Source of the DNA: Bacillota bacterium
GTDB taxonomy: Bacteria; Bacillota_A; Clostridia; Acetivibrionales; DUMB01
Assembly (NCBI GenBank): GCA_023621975.1
Contig: JAMOAC010000136.1
Coordinates: forward strand, 1 to 5,248
DNA: 5,248 nucleotides
Reading direction: 5' to 3'
The notes under the pieces are model-generated. The model had not been told where the DNA came from, did not search any database, and saw only the letters and a list, made by a program, of their open reading frames with translations. Shown here in pieces: positions 1 to 4,284 of this stretch (position 1 is the stretch's first letter; each line of letters begins with the position of its first letter). The position numbers and the translations under genes are program-made.

Positions 1-895
1 ACATAGGATGGCTTAATTGGCCGTTTTCAACATGAGGAGCCGGATTGCCAAACATGGTGTTGAATCCGCCCAACATACCAAAACTCTGGCCTCCACCTGC
101 TCCTGTCATAAAATAGGTATCTTTTTCGCCATTTCCGTTTGGATCTTCGTCTACACACGCTTTGGCAAAACGCATAAGCTCATCTTTGTTGGTCGGGGGC
201 TCCATGCCAAATTTATCTAACCAGTCCTGTCGAATTGCAAAACCCCATACTCCGTCCTGTATACCGTATTTAGTAATAAACGGAATTTCACCATTCGAGG
301 GATTTGTACTCCAGGCAATCATATTTTTGGTAACAAATTTACAAGTCTGAGGCATCAAAGGATATATCTGCCGTGCATCAACCAGCAGTCCTTGATTGGA
401 AAGCTCGAATGCAATCTCCTTTTTCGGAGCATAGAATATATCCGGCGGATCTCCCCCGGCAAAACGTGTTGAAATGGTTGTTTCTAAGTCTGACATATTG
501 ACTGCTTCCAACCTGAGATCCAGGTTAAACTGATTATTAAGCCACTGGCAAATTGGATCCTCTTCCGGCGGTAAAGCCGGCTGTCCGTAATGATGGGTCA
601 GTATGGTCACAGTATACTTCTCGGATAAATCATCATACCCGTACCAGCCCTCTTCAGCCATAGGCGGTTTGACGGGAAGTTCGTCCGGAAATTCAATATC
701 CTCAAAGTCAGGAATTGCCGCCTCTTTACCCGGATCCTCCGTCTCCTTTGGTTCTTCACCACCTTCTGTCGGCTGTTCGGAAGTTTTATCTTCGGTCCCG
801 GGTTCACCTTCAGACTTCCTGCCTCCGCAAGCCATAAGGAATAGAGCAAACGCCAATACGATGGATAGTACTACCAGAATAGTTTTTTTTCGCAT
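1..895 (-). CDS. ABC transporter solute-binding lipoprotein, LplA-like, partial (C-terminus beyond left edge)
   Basis: This is the extracellular sugar- or oligosaccharide-capturing subunit of the ABC importer encoded just upstream. I translated 298 codons without a stop from the ATG at 895 to the left edge; family members usually have about 500-560 residues, so roughly the C-terminal 40% is missing. Seen: a basic N-terminus (MRKK), a hydrophobic signal core (residues 6-20), a lipobox L20-M21-A22-C23 giving a lipid-anchored Cys23, then an acidic low-complexity Gly/Glu/Pro/Thr linker (about 24-60) and the folded domain (KYTVTILTHH from 93). The stretch AGGDPPDIFYA (146-156) is typical of family 1 binding proteins. 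D249-E-D-P-N-G-N-G-E-K-D259 resembles the EF-hand-like Ca2+ loop common in LplA-type proteins. The start is fixed by a strong purine-rich ribosome site and the signal peptide. It is the last visible gene of the operon, after a structured spacer. The substrate cannot be told from sequence. Confidence 0.93.
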   Translation of the reverse strand, partial: MRKKTILVVLSIVLAFALFLMACGGRKSEGEPGTEDKTSEQPTEGGEEPKETEDPGKEAAIPDFEDIEFPDELPVKPPMAEEGWYGYDDLSEKYTVTILTHHYGQPALPPEEDPICQWLNNQFNLDLRLEAVNMSDLETTISTRFAGGDPPDIFYAPKKEIAFELSNQGLLVDARQIYPLMPQTCKFVTKNMIAWSTNPSNGEIPFITKYGIQDGVWGFAIRQDWLDKFGMEPPTNKDELMRFAKACVDEDPNGNGEKDTYFMTGAGGGQSFGMLGGFNTMFGNPAPHVENGQLSHPM

Positions 896-900
896 ACGCT

Positions 901-910
901 TCCCCCTTCC
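901..910 (-). promoter_or_regulatory. Shine-Dalgarno sequence of the solute-binding protein gene
   Basis: The minus strand reads GGAAGGGGGA five bases before the ATG at 895. It supports that start and suggests efficient translation of the binding protein, which ABC importers usually need in excess over the permeases. Confidence 0.75.
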
Positions 911-928
911 AGAATTTTATTGACTTCA

Positions 929-963
929 ATAGTATTTGTACCCACCGCGGGTTCAAATACTAT
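929..963 (-). other. Long imperfect stem-loop upstream of the binding-protein gene
   Basis: ATAGTATTTG (929-938) pairs perfectly with CAAATACTAT (954-963). After one T-T mismatch (939/953), ACCC (940-943) pairs with GGGT (949-952) around a five-base loop. The result is 14 base pairs in 35 bases, ending about 19 bases before the ribosome site. There is no U tract after it, so a stabiliser or processing element fits better than a terminator. A protein-binding dyad is also possible, since the core contains CCGCGG. Confidence 0.65.
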
Positions 964-977
964 GATTATTACCAGTC

Positions 978-1013
978 TCCTCTGAAATATCCATTGGGGA
1001 TACCTCAAGAGGA
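978..1013 (-). other. Second stem-loop in the permease 2 / binding-protein spacer
   Basis: An outer stem TCCTCT (978-983) with AGAGGA (1008-1013) encloses an inner stem TATCC (988-992) with GGATA (998-1002). They are separated by an asymmetric internal loop of four and five bases, with a five-base apical loop. No U tract follows in the transcribed direction. It may work with the 929-963 hairpin in mRNA processing or stability. Confidence 0.45.
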
Positions 1014-1057
1014 AACAAGTAATCTAATATAATATGATCAACGGTGTACAGGATGGA

Positions 1058-1885
1058 TTAACCTTTAACAGAGCCTGTAAAAACACCATAGATAAAATAC
1101 TTCTGCAAGAACGGGTAGACGCAAAGGATCGGAATTACGGCAATAACGACCGCTGCCATCTTTGCGCTTTCCGGCGTTACCCTTTCGTACATCTGTATCT
1201 GTTTATTGGTGGTATCACTTATAGTAACGGTGACCAGCAGGTTTCTTATAAGGTATTGTATGGGAAAAAGATTTGGATCTCTTACGTATAGCATAGCATC
1301 AAACCACGAATTCCAGTGTGCCACCGCAGCAAAAAGACCCAGGGCACAAATTGTGGGAATCAGCAGCGGTATTGCAATATTTATAAACTTCTGTAATTCC
1401 GAAGCTCCGTCCAGATCGGCTGATTCTATAATGTCATTTGGGATTCCTTCGACGAATATTTTTACTATCAGCATATTAAAAGTACCGCCAAACGCGGGAA
1501 CAATATATACCCAGAATGTATTAATTAACCTTAATTTCCCCATCAAAATATAGCTTGGAATAAGGCCTCCGCTCAATATCATTGTAATTATGAAAAATAT
1601 CATGATATATTTATGGCCGGGCAGATCGCGCTTTCCTAAAATATATCCCCCGGGTACTGTTAATGCGAGAGCTGCAAAGACTCCCAGCACAGTACGGGCT
1701 ATCGACACCAGCAATGAGTTAAAAAATTGAGGTTGGTTTGCAATCAACCGATAAGCCCTTAGTGTCGGTCTTCTGGGTATAATAACGAAATAATTTCTCT
1801 CAATAAGCTCACCTTGCGAGGTAAGCGAGGTACCTACTACATAGAGAAACGGAAATATACACATGATGACAACCATTATTACCAT
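1058..1885 (-). CDS. ABC sugar permease subunit 2, LplC/YtcP-like (main part; true start probably upstream in another frame)
   Basis: This is an inner-membrane permease subunit of a carbohydrate ABC importer, partner of the permease encoded upstream. From the ATG at 1885 it has 275 residues. Seen: hydrophobic segments near 1-20, 60-83, 92-112, 125-145, 174-195 and 244-263; the EAA loop E154-S-A-D-L-D-G-A-S, followed by the conserved I-P at 171-173, which contacts the ATPase; WNSWFDAMLYV (191-201); and the C-terminal YPFLQKYFIYGVFTGSVKG, all typical of LplC-type proteins. The family usually has about 290-305 residues, so this frame lacks the first 25-30. The ATG at 1885 has no ribosome site: T-rich sequence precedes it. 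The strong site lies before the ATG at 1971, in the frame offset by one base. A -1 shift at the T run would give 304 residues. The C-terminus is intact. Confidence 0.9.
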   Translation of the reverse strand: MVIMVVIMCIFPFLYVVGTSLTSQGELIERNYFVIIPRRPTLRAYRLIANQPQFFNSLLVSIARTVLGVFAALALTVPGGYILGKRDLPGHKYIMIFFIITMILSGGLIPSYILMGKLRLINTFWVYIVPAFGGTFNMLIVKIFVEGIPNDIIESADLDGASELQKFINIAIPLLIPTICALGLFAAVAHWNSWFDAMLYVRDPNLFPIQYLIRNLLVTVTISDTTNKQIQMYERVTPESAKMAAVVIAVIPILCVYPFLQKYFIYGVFTGSVKG

Positions 1886-1895
1886 AATGTGTATA
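1856..1895 (-). other. Inverted repeat overlapping the frameshift site
   Basis: On the plus strand TATACACAT (1856-1864) and ATGTGTATA (1887-1895) form a perfect nine-base-pair inverted repeat with a 22-base loop. In the mRNA the stem starts at the last U of the T run. Known stimulatory structures usually begin 5-9 bases after the slippery site, and this AU-rich stem would be partly melted by a ribosome sitting there. A stimulatory role is therefore only possible, not supported. Confidence 0.35.
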
Positions 1896-1971
1896 AAAAA
1901 AAAACTTGATAGAGCAATTCATCGCCTGAAAGTTTTATCTTATTTGGATTTCTTCTTGAAATAAATGTCAT
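1879..1971 (-). CDS. N-terminal fragment of permease subunit 2 (30-codon frame ending just past a poly-T run)
   Basis: The ATG at 1971 lies 12 bases after the stop of permease 1 and has AAGGGGG six bases upstream, so it is the natural translational start of the second permease. It encodes MTFISRRNPNKIKLSGDELL followed by YQVFFLYTLW and a TAA at 1881-1879. The peptide up to YQVFF matches the usual cytoplasmic N-terminus of LplC-type permeases (basic residues, then a G-D/E-xx-hydrophobic start to helix 1). Re-reading the last base of codon 26 continues it as IHIMVIMVV, directly into the downstream permease frame. It is either the zero-frame start of a frameshifted gene, half of a phase-varying or mutated gene, or the result of a one-base homopolymer error. 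Confidence 0.75.
   Translation of the reverse strand: MTFISRRNPNKIKLSGDELLYQVFFLYTLW
1894..1904 (-). other. Ten-T run ending in an in-phase U UUU UUA slippery heptamer
   Basis: Codons 23-26 of the frame starting at 1971 read GTT TTT TTT TTA. The heptamer T TTT TTA (1900-1894) has the X XXY YYZ phasing required for -1 ribosomal slippage. After the shift the next codons are ATA CAC ATT ATG, exactly the frame of the permease body. The ten-T run is also long enough for RNA polymerase slippage; one extra U gives the same frame. The same run is a common site of sequencing indels, so the mechanism is unproven. Confidence 0.6.
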
Positions 1972-1977
1972 AGTTAG

Positions 1978-1984
1978 CCCCCTT
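1978..1984 (-). promoter_or_regulatory. Shine-Dalgarno sequence for permease 2 start at 1971
   Basis: The minus strand reads AAGGGGG with six bases to the ATG at 1971, and its first A is the last base of the permease 1 stop codon. This site decides that translation starts at 1971 and not at the later ATG (1885), and implies translational coupling of the two permeases. Confidence 0.8.
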
Positions 1985-2937
1985 TACCATAAACCTCTGC
2001 CGCTAACCCTGCTAGCCACATTATTAGCAATAACTATTAGAACAAAACTAATTACAGCCTTCAGCATACCTACAGCAGAACCAATGCTATACTGAAGTTT
2101 ACCCAGACCAACGCGGTAAACCCATGTGTCAATGATATCGGCAACTTCGTAAACGGCCGGATTATAAAACATGAGAATCTGTTCAAAATCATTATTGAGA
2201 ATATTGCCCAGAGAAATAATGAGAGAAAATACAACAACCGGCATCATTGCAGGCAAGGTGACAACACGTATTCTCTGGATCGGGCCGGCCCCATCAATTT
2301 TTGCTGCCTCATAAAGTTCAGGATTAACATTTGTTAAAGCTGCGAAATATAGGATAGTACCCCAGCCAACTCCTTTCCATATTTGAGAGCCTATGAGCAG
2401 CGGTCTGAACCACTTGGGATCCATTAAATAATCATGCCTTTCAAAATCCAATTGAGCCATAAAGTTATTTATAAAACCGTTGCCCGAAAAGAAGGCGAAC
2501 ACCATACCGTAAATGATAACCCATGAAAAAAAGTGGGGTATATAAACAATCGTCTGGCAAAAGCGTCTGAATTTGTTGGACAGAAGGTCAAAAAGAAATA
2601 TCGTCAAAACTATAGAGGGCCAAAATCCCCATATAAGCCTCAACACACTCAAATAGAGGGTATTTCTTATAAGGCCTAGCATTTCCGGCTCGGTAAAAAT
2701 CACCTTATAGTTTTCCAATCCAGCCCAGGGAGCCCCCATGATTGTATGGCCAATTTTCATATTCTTAAACGAAATCAGAACACCCCATACGATAGGTATA
2801 TAGTGGAAAACAATATAATAACCTATGATAACCGCCAAAATGCAATAGAGCGAAGCATATTTTTTGAGCAATACACGCCTTTTCTTATCTCTTTTCTCTT
2901 TCTTATTTACAGAATTAACCGACAAAGCTTCATTCAT
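1984..2937 (-). CDS. ABC sugar permease subunit 1, LplB/YteP-like
   Basis: This is an inner-membrane permease subunit that pairs with the LplC-like subunit to form the channel of a carbohydrate importer. It has 317 residues, the normal length for this class (about 290-325). Seen: a charged cytoplasmic N-terminus with KKEKRDKKRR (12-21); hydrophobic segments near 28-50, 92-118, 128-150, 180-201, 230-247 and 288-306; the N-terminal family signature IPIVWGVLISFKNM (47-60) and NYKVIF (76-81); the EAA loop E210-A-A-K-I-D-G-A-G ending in T227-L-P; and the end NNVASRVSGRGLW. The start has a consensus AGGAGGT upstream. It begins 24 bases after the LacI-family gene and ends 12 bases before the next start, so the three are probably cotranscribed. 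No frame problem is visible. Specificity is not predictable; relatives carry oligosaccharides, including uronic and pectic sugars. Confidence 0.95.
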   Translation of the reverse strand: MNEALSVNSVNKKEKRDKKRRVLLKKYASLYCILAVIIGYYIVFHYIPIVWGVLISFKNMKIGHTIMGAPWAGLENYKVIFTEPEMLGLIRNTLYLSVLRLIWGFWPSIVLTIFLFDLLSNKFRRFCQTIVYIPHFFSWVIIYGMVFAFFSGNGFINNFMAQLDFERHDYLMDPKWFRPLLIGSQIWKGVGWGTILYFAALTNVNPELYEAAKIDGAGPIQRIRVVTLPAMMPVVVFSLIISLGNILNNDFEQILMFYNPAVYEVADIIDTWVYRVGLGKLQYSIGSAVGMLKAVISFVLIVIANNVASRVSGRGLW

Positions 2938-2946
2938 GGCCCCGCC

Positions 2947-2953
2947 ACCTCCT
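2947..2953 (-). promoter_or_regulatory. Shine-Dalgarno sequence of permease 1
   Basis: AGGAGGT lies nine bases before the ATG at 2937, inside the 24-base gap after the LacI-family gene. It is a consensus ribosome site and fixes the start of permease 1. Confidence 0.85.
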
Positions 2954-2961
2954 CTGATAGA

Positions 2962-3993
2962 TTATTGTTTTGACCGTGATGTATGTTTACAAACATCGGT
3001 AGATTTTCGTACTACCAATTCAGGCTTGGTCATATAGAATCCTGTATTGCCCTTTTTAATATTTCCGTACAGCAGTTCAAAAGCCTTGGTACCCAATAAT
3101 GTTTTTGGCACCGACATGGTGGTAAGTGGCGGCTGCCATATATCACTCAAAAAAATGTCATCAAACCCCATTACCGATACATCATCAGGCACACTGTATC
3201 CTGCCTCCTGTAGAGCACGCATCGCCCCCACCGCCATTAAGTCATTGGTGCAGATAACTGCTGTAAAGAATTTTCCCGTTGAAATAAGTTCCTTGGTAAT
3301 ATAATAACCATCCATAATCGTAGTATTATAGGGTGCTTTACCTTCTATCAACAATCGGTCACCACACGATAGATTATATTTCTTAAGAGCCTTCAAATAG
3401 CCTTCTATTCTCCTGTCAAACTTTTGTGAACTGCTTAATCCGCTAACATAAGCAATTTCCCGATGACCAAGTTCCATTAAGTACCTTATGGCTTGATCCA
3501 TGGCATTTATATAATCATTTTCTATTAGCGATACCCGTTTTATATCTGCCTCTGCATTCCCGCTGACAACAACCTTAATGCCCTTATCCACGAGATCATA
3601 TATCTTATCCATATGAAATTTATTCGGTATAGCCAACACGCAAATCCCATCAATTCGGCGGGATATAAAATGATCAAAATAATCATCTATATTCTTGTAA
3701 CCTGTGCAGATGTTTACAAAATAACCTCTTTCGATGGCCGCATTTTCAAATGCCAAAATTATCTCGCTAAAAAATGGATTGGCAATATCGTTTAATATAA
3801 TGCTCAATTGCTTGGTTTCCTTCGTAACCATGCTCCGTGCAATCAGGTCGGGTTTATAATTCATTTTCTCAACAGCTTCCAAAACCCTTTTTCTGGTCTC
3901 TTCGGACACATTCCGCGAATTATTCAGCACATACGACACAGTTGCCGGAGAAACCCCAGCATGTTTAGCTACTTCCTCACGTGTTACTTTCAT
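2962..3993 (-). CDS. LacI-family transcriptional regulator
   Basis: This is a DNA-binding repressor with a sugar-binding core, probably controlling the transporter operon in which it is the first gene. It has 343 residues, normal for the family. Seen: the helix-turn-helix TREEVAKHAGVSPATVSYVL (4-23), with V14-S-P-A-T-V-S as start of the recognition helix; the hinge helix Y46-K-P-D-L-I-A-R-S-M55; and a periplasmic-binding-protein-like core with NPFFSEI (72-78), RRIEGYL (194-200), CTNDLMAVGAMRAL (248-261), PDDVSVMGFDD (269-279) and PPLTTM (288-293). The hinge residue that inserts into the operator's central CG is usually Leu; here it is Met55. The start matches the conserved family N-terminus (MKVTREEVA), although GGAGG is 13 bases upstream, a long spacing. 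A palindrome with a central CG lies about 150 bases upstream, so autoregulation is likely. The effector is unknown, presumably the imported sugar or a product. Confidence 0.96.
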   Translation of the reverse strand: MKVTREEVAKHAGVSPATVSYVLNNSRNVSEETRKRVLEAVEKMNYKPDLIARSMVTKETKQLSIILNDIANPFFSEIILAFENAAIERGYFVNICTGYKNIDDYFDHFISRRIDGICVLAIPNKFHMDKIYDLVDKGIKVVVSGNAEADIKRVSLIENDYINAMDQAIRYLMELGHREIAYVSGLSSSQKFDRRIEGYLKALKKYNLSCGDRLLIEGKAPYNTTIMDGYYITKELISTGKFFTAVICTNDLMAVGAMRALQEAGYSVPDDVSVMGFDDIFLSDIWQPPLTTMSVPKTLLGTKAFELLYGNIKKGNTGFYMTKPELVVRKSTDVCKHTSRSKQ

Positions 3994-4006
3994 AATTACA
4001 ACCGTT

Positions 4007-4011
4007 CCTCC
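4007..4011 (-). promoter_or_regulatory. Shine-Dalgarno sequence of the LacI-family gene, long spacing
   Basis: GGAGG is 13 bases from the ATG at 3993, longer than the usual 6-9. No nearer in-frame start exists upstream: the preceding codons include no ATG, GTG or TTG. The regulator is therefore probably translated modestly, which suits a repressor. Confidence 0.55.
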
Positions 4012-4018
4012 GTCTATA

Positions 4019-4034
4019 AACTACACGAGTAACC
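4019..4034. promoter_or_regulatory. Degenerate second copy of the LacI-type operator
   Basis: Aligned without gaps to the 4141-4156 palindrome this site matches 11 of 16 positions, including TACACG followed by GTAAC. It lies just upstream of the lacI ribosome site, 122 bases centre-to-centre from the perfect copy. A repressor here could block transcription or form a loop with the main site. The match could also be chance. Confidence 0.35.
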
Positions 4035-4065
4035 ACACAAATACCCTTATATTACCGAATAAACC

Positions 4066-4074
4066 ATCATATCA
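4066..4074 (-). promoter_or_regulatory. Candidate extended -10 promoter element for the lacI operon
   Basis: The minus strand reads TGATATGAT, a TGn plus TATGAT (five of six to TATAAT). No good -35 lies 16-18 bases upstream, so it would depend on the extended -10. Transcription would start near 4059, leaving a leader of about 65 bases that contains the degenerate operator. Confidence 0.3.
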
Positions 4075-4133
4075 CTCAACAAAATTACATTTAGTCCATG
4101 TTTTCTTTCCCCAGCCAAAAATCTTTCATTGGT

Positions 4134-4162
4134 TTTATATTGTTACACGTGTAACATATATA
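4134..4162 (-). promoter_or_regulatory. Alternative promoter with the palindrome as its spacer
   Basis: On the minus strand TATAAA (4139-4134) can serve as -10, with a 17-base spacer that is the 16-bp palindrome plus one A, and TATATA (4162-4157) in the -35 position. The -35 matches TTGACA at only three of six positions. The geometry would give direct repression, which makes it worth noting despite the weak -35. Confidence 0.3.
4141..4156. promoter_or_regulatory. Perfect 16-bp palindromic operator, probably for the LacI-family regulator
   Basis: TGTTACACGTGTAACA is a perfect palindrome centred on a CG step, the arrangement bound by LacI-family dimers whose hinge helices intercalate at the central CG. 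It is about 150 bases upstream of the regulator gene, in the only sizeable gap upstream of the operon, and a degenerate copy lies nearby. Its half-site is one base longer than that of a CcpA cre site, so it is better assigned to the local regulator. The assignment is inferred. Confidence 0.7.
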
Positions 4163-4225
4163 ATATATACGCCATTTATTTAAAAAATCCTGCTTATATA
4201 TAAAATTTTTTATACAAATTTAAAT

Positions 4226-4264
4226 CGGGAACTTACAGGTAGCCCTTTATGAGGGCTATCCCGA
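4226..4264 (-). terminator. Compound stem-loop after the URO-D-like gene, possible weak terminator
   Basis: An inner stem TAGCCCT (4240-4246) with AGGGCTA (4252-4258) and a five-base loop is enclosed by CGGGA (4226-4230) with TCCCG (4259-4263). One further pair (4225 with 4264) may extend the outer stem. It begins about 20 bases after the URO-D stop codon. The sequence after it in the transcribed direction is AUUUAAAUUUG, without a continuous U run, so termination may be partial. It could instead protect the 3' end. Confidence 0.45.
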
Positions 4265-4284
4265 ATAAGCTCCATGATAAATGC

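Larger units (their letters stand above)
896..1057 (-). other. Structured intercistronic spacer between permease 2 and binding-protein genes
   Basis: These 162 bases separate the stop of permease 2 from the binding-protein start, in an operon whose other permease gaps are 12-24 bases. I see no credible ORF here. It holds two stem-loops (929-963 and 978-1013) and the binding-protein ribosome site. Neither stem-loop is followed by a run of U in the transcribed direction, so a strong intrinsic terminator is unlikely. I also found no convincing -35/-10 pair for an internal promoter. The layout is compatible with RNA processing or 5'-end stabilisation that raises binding-protein mRNA relative to the permeases; that role is inferred. 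Confidence 0.6.
3994..4284 (-). other. AT-rich regulatory region between the URO-D-like gene and the lacI operon
   Basis: This 291-base gap contains no supportable gene. In transcription order it holds a compound stem-loop after the URO-D stop (4226-4264), a very AT-rich stretch (about 4157-4225), the perfect palindrome at 4141-4156, a candidate extended -10 at 4066-4074, a degenerate palindrome at 4019-4034 and the lacI ribosome site. This is where the operon promoter and its operator should lie. Confidence 0.7.

Noticed and set aside
607..849. 80-codon minus-strand ORF at 607-849 and a plus-strand ORF at 603-923
   Set aside because: Both are out-of-frame or antisense shadows of the lipoprotein gene. 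Its own frame is continuous from 895 and carries the signal peptide and lipobox.
1034..1553. Plus-strand ORFs at 1034-1291 and 1206-1553
   Set aside because: They lie antisense to the conserved permease 2 frame, their proteins resemble nothing, and they have no convincing ribosome site.
1858..1885. ATG at 1885 as the natural start of permease 2
   Set aside because: It has no ribosome site, and starting there removes the family's N-terminal region. The ATG at 1971 has a strong site coupled to permease 1. I kept 1885 only as the boundary of the uninterrupted frame.
2983..2996. Inverted repeat ATGTTT/AAACAT near the 3' end of lacI
   Set aside because: The arms are short with a two-base centre lacking CG, and it lies in coding sequence. 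It has no U tract, so neither an operator nor a terminator is supported.
3973..3988. CACGTG-centred partial match to the operator at the start of lacI
   Set aside because: Only 10 of 16 positions match, and the bases encode the conserved T-R-E-E-V of the helix-turn-helix, which explains them.
4141..4156. Palindrome as a CcpA catabolite (cre) site
   Set aside because: The half-site spacing differs from the 14-base cre consensus by one base on each side. The central 14 bases do not fit it.
4199..4214. AT-only dyad TATAAAA/TTTTATA
   Set aside because: Such symmetry is expected by chance in this very AT-rich stretch. No -35/-10 pairing with correct spacing was found around it.
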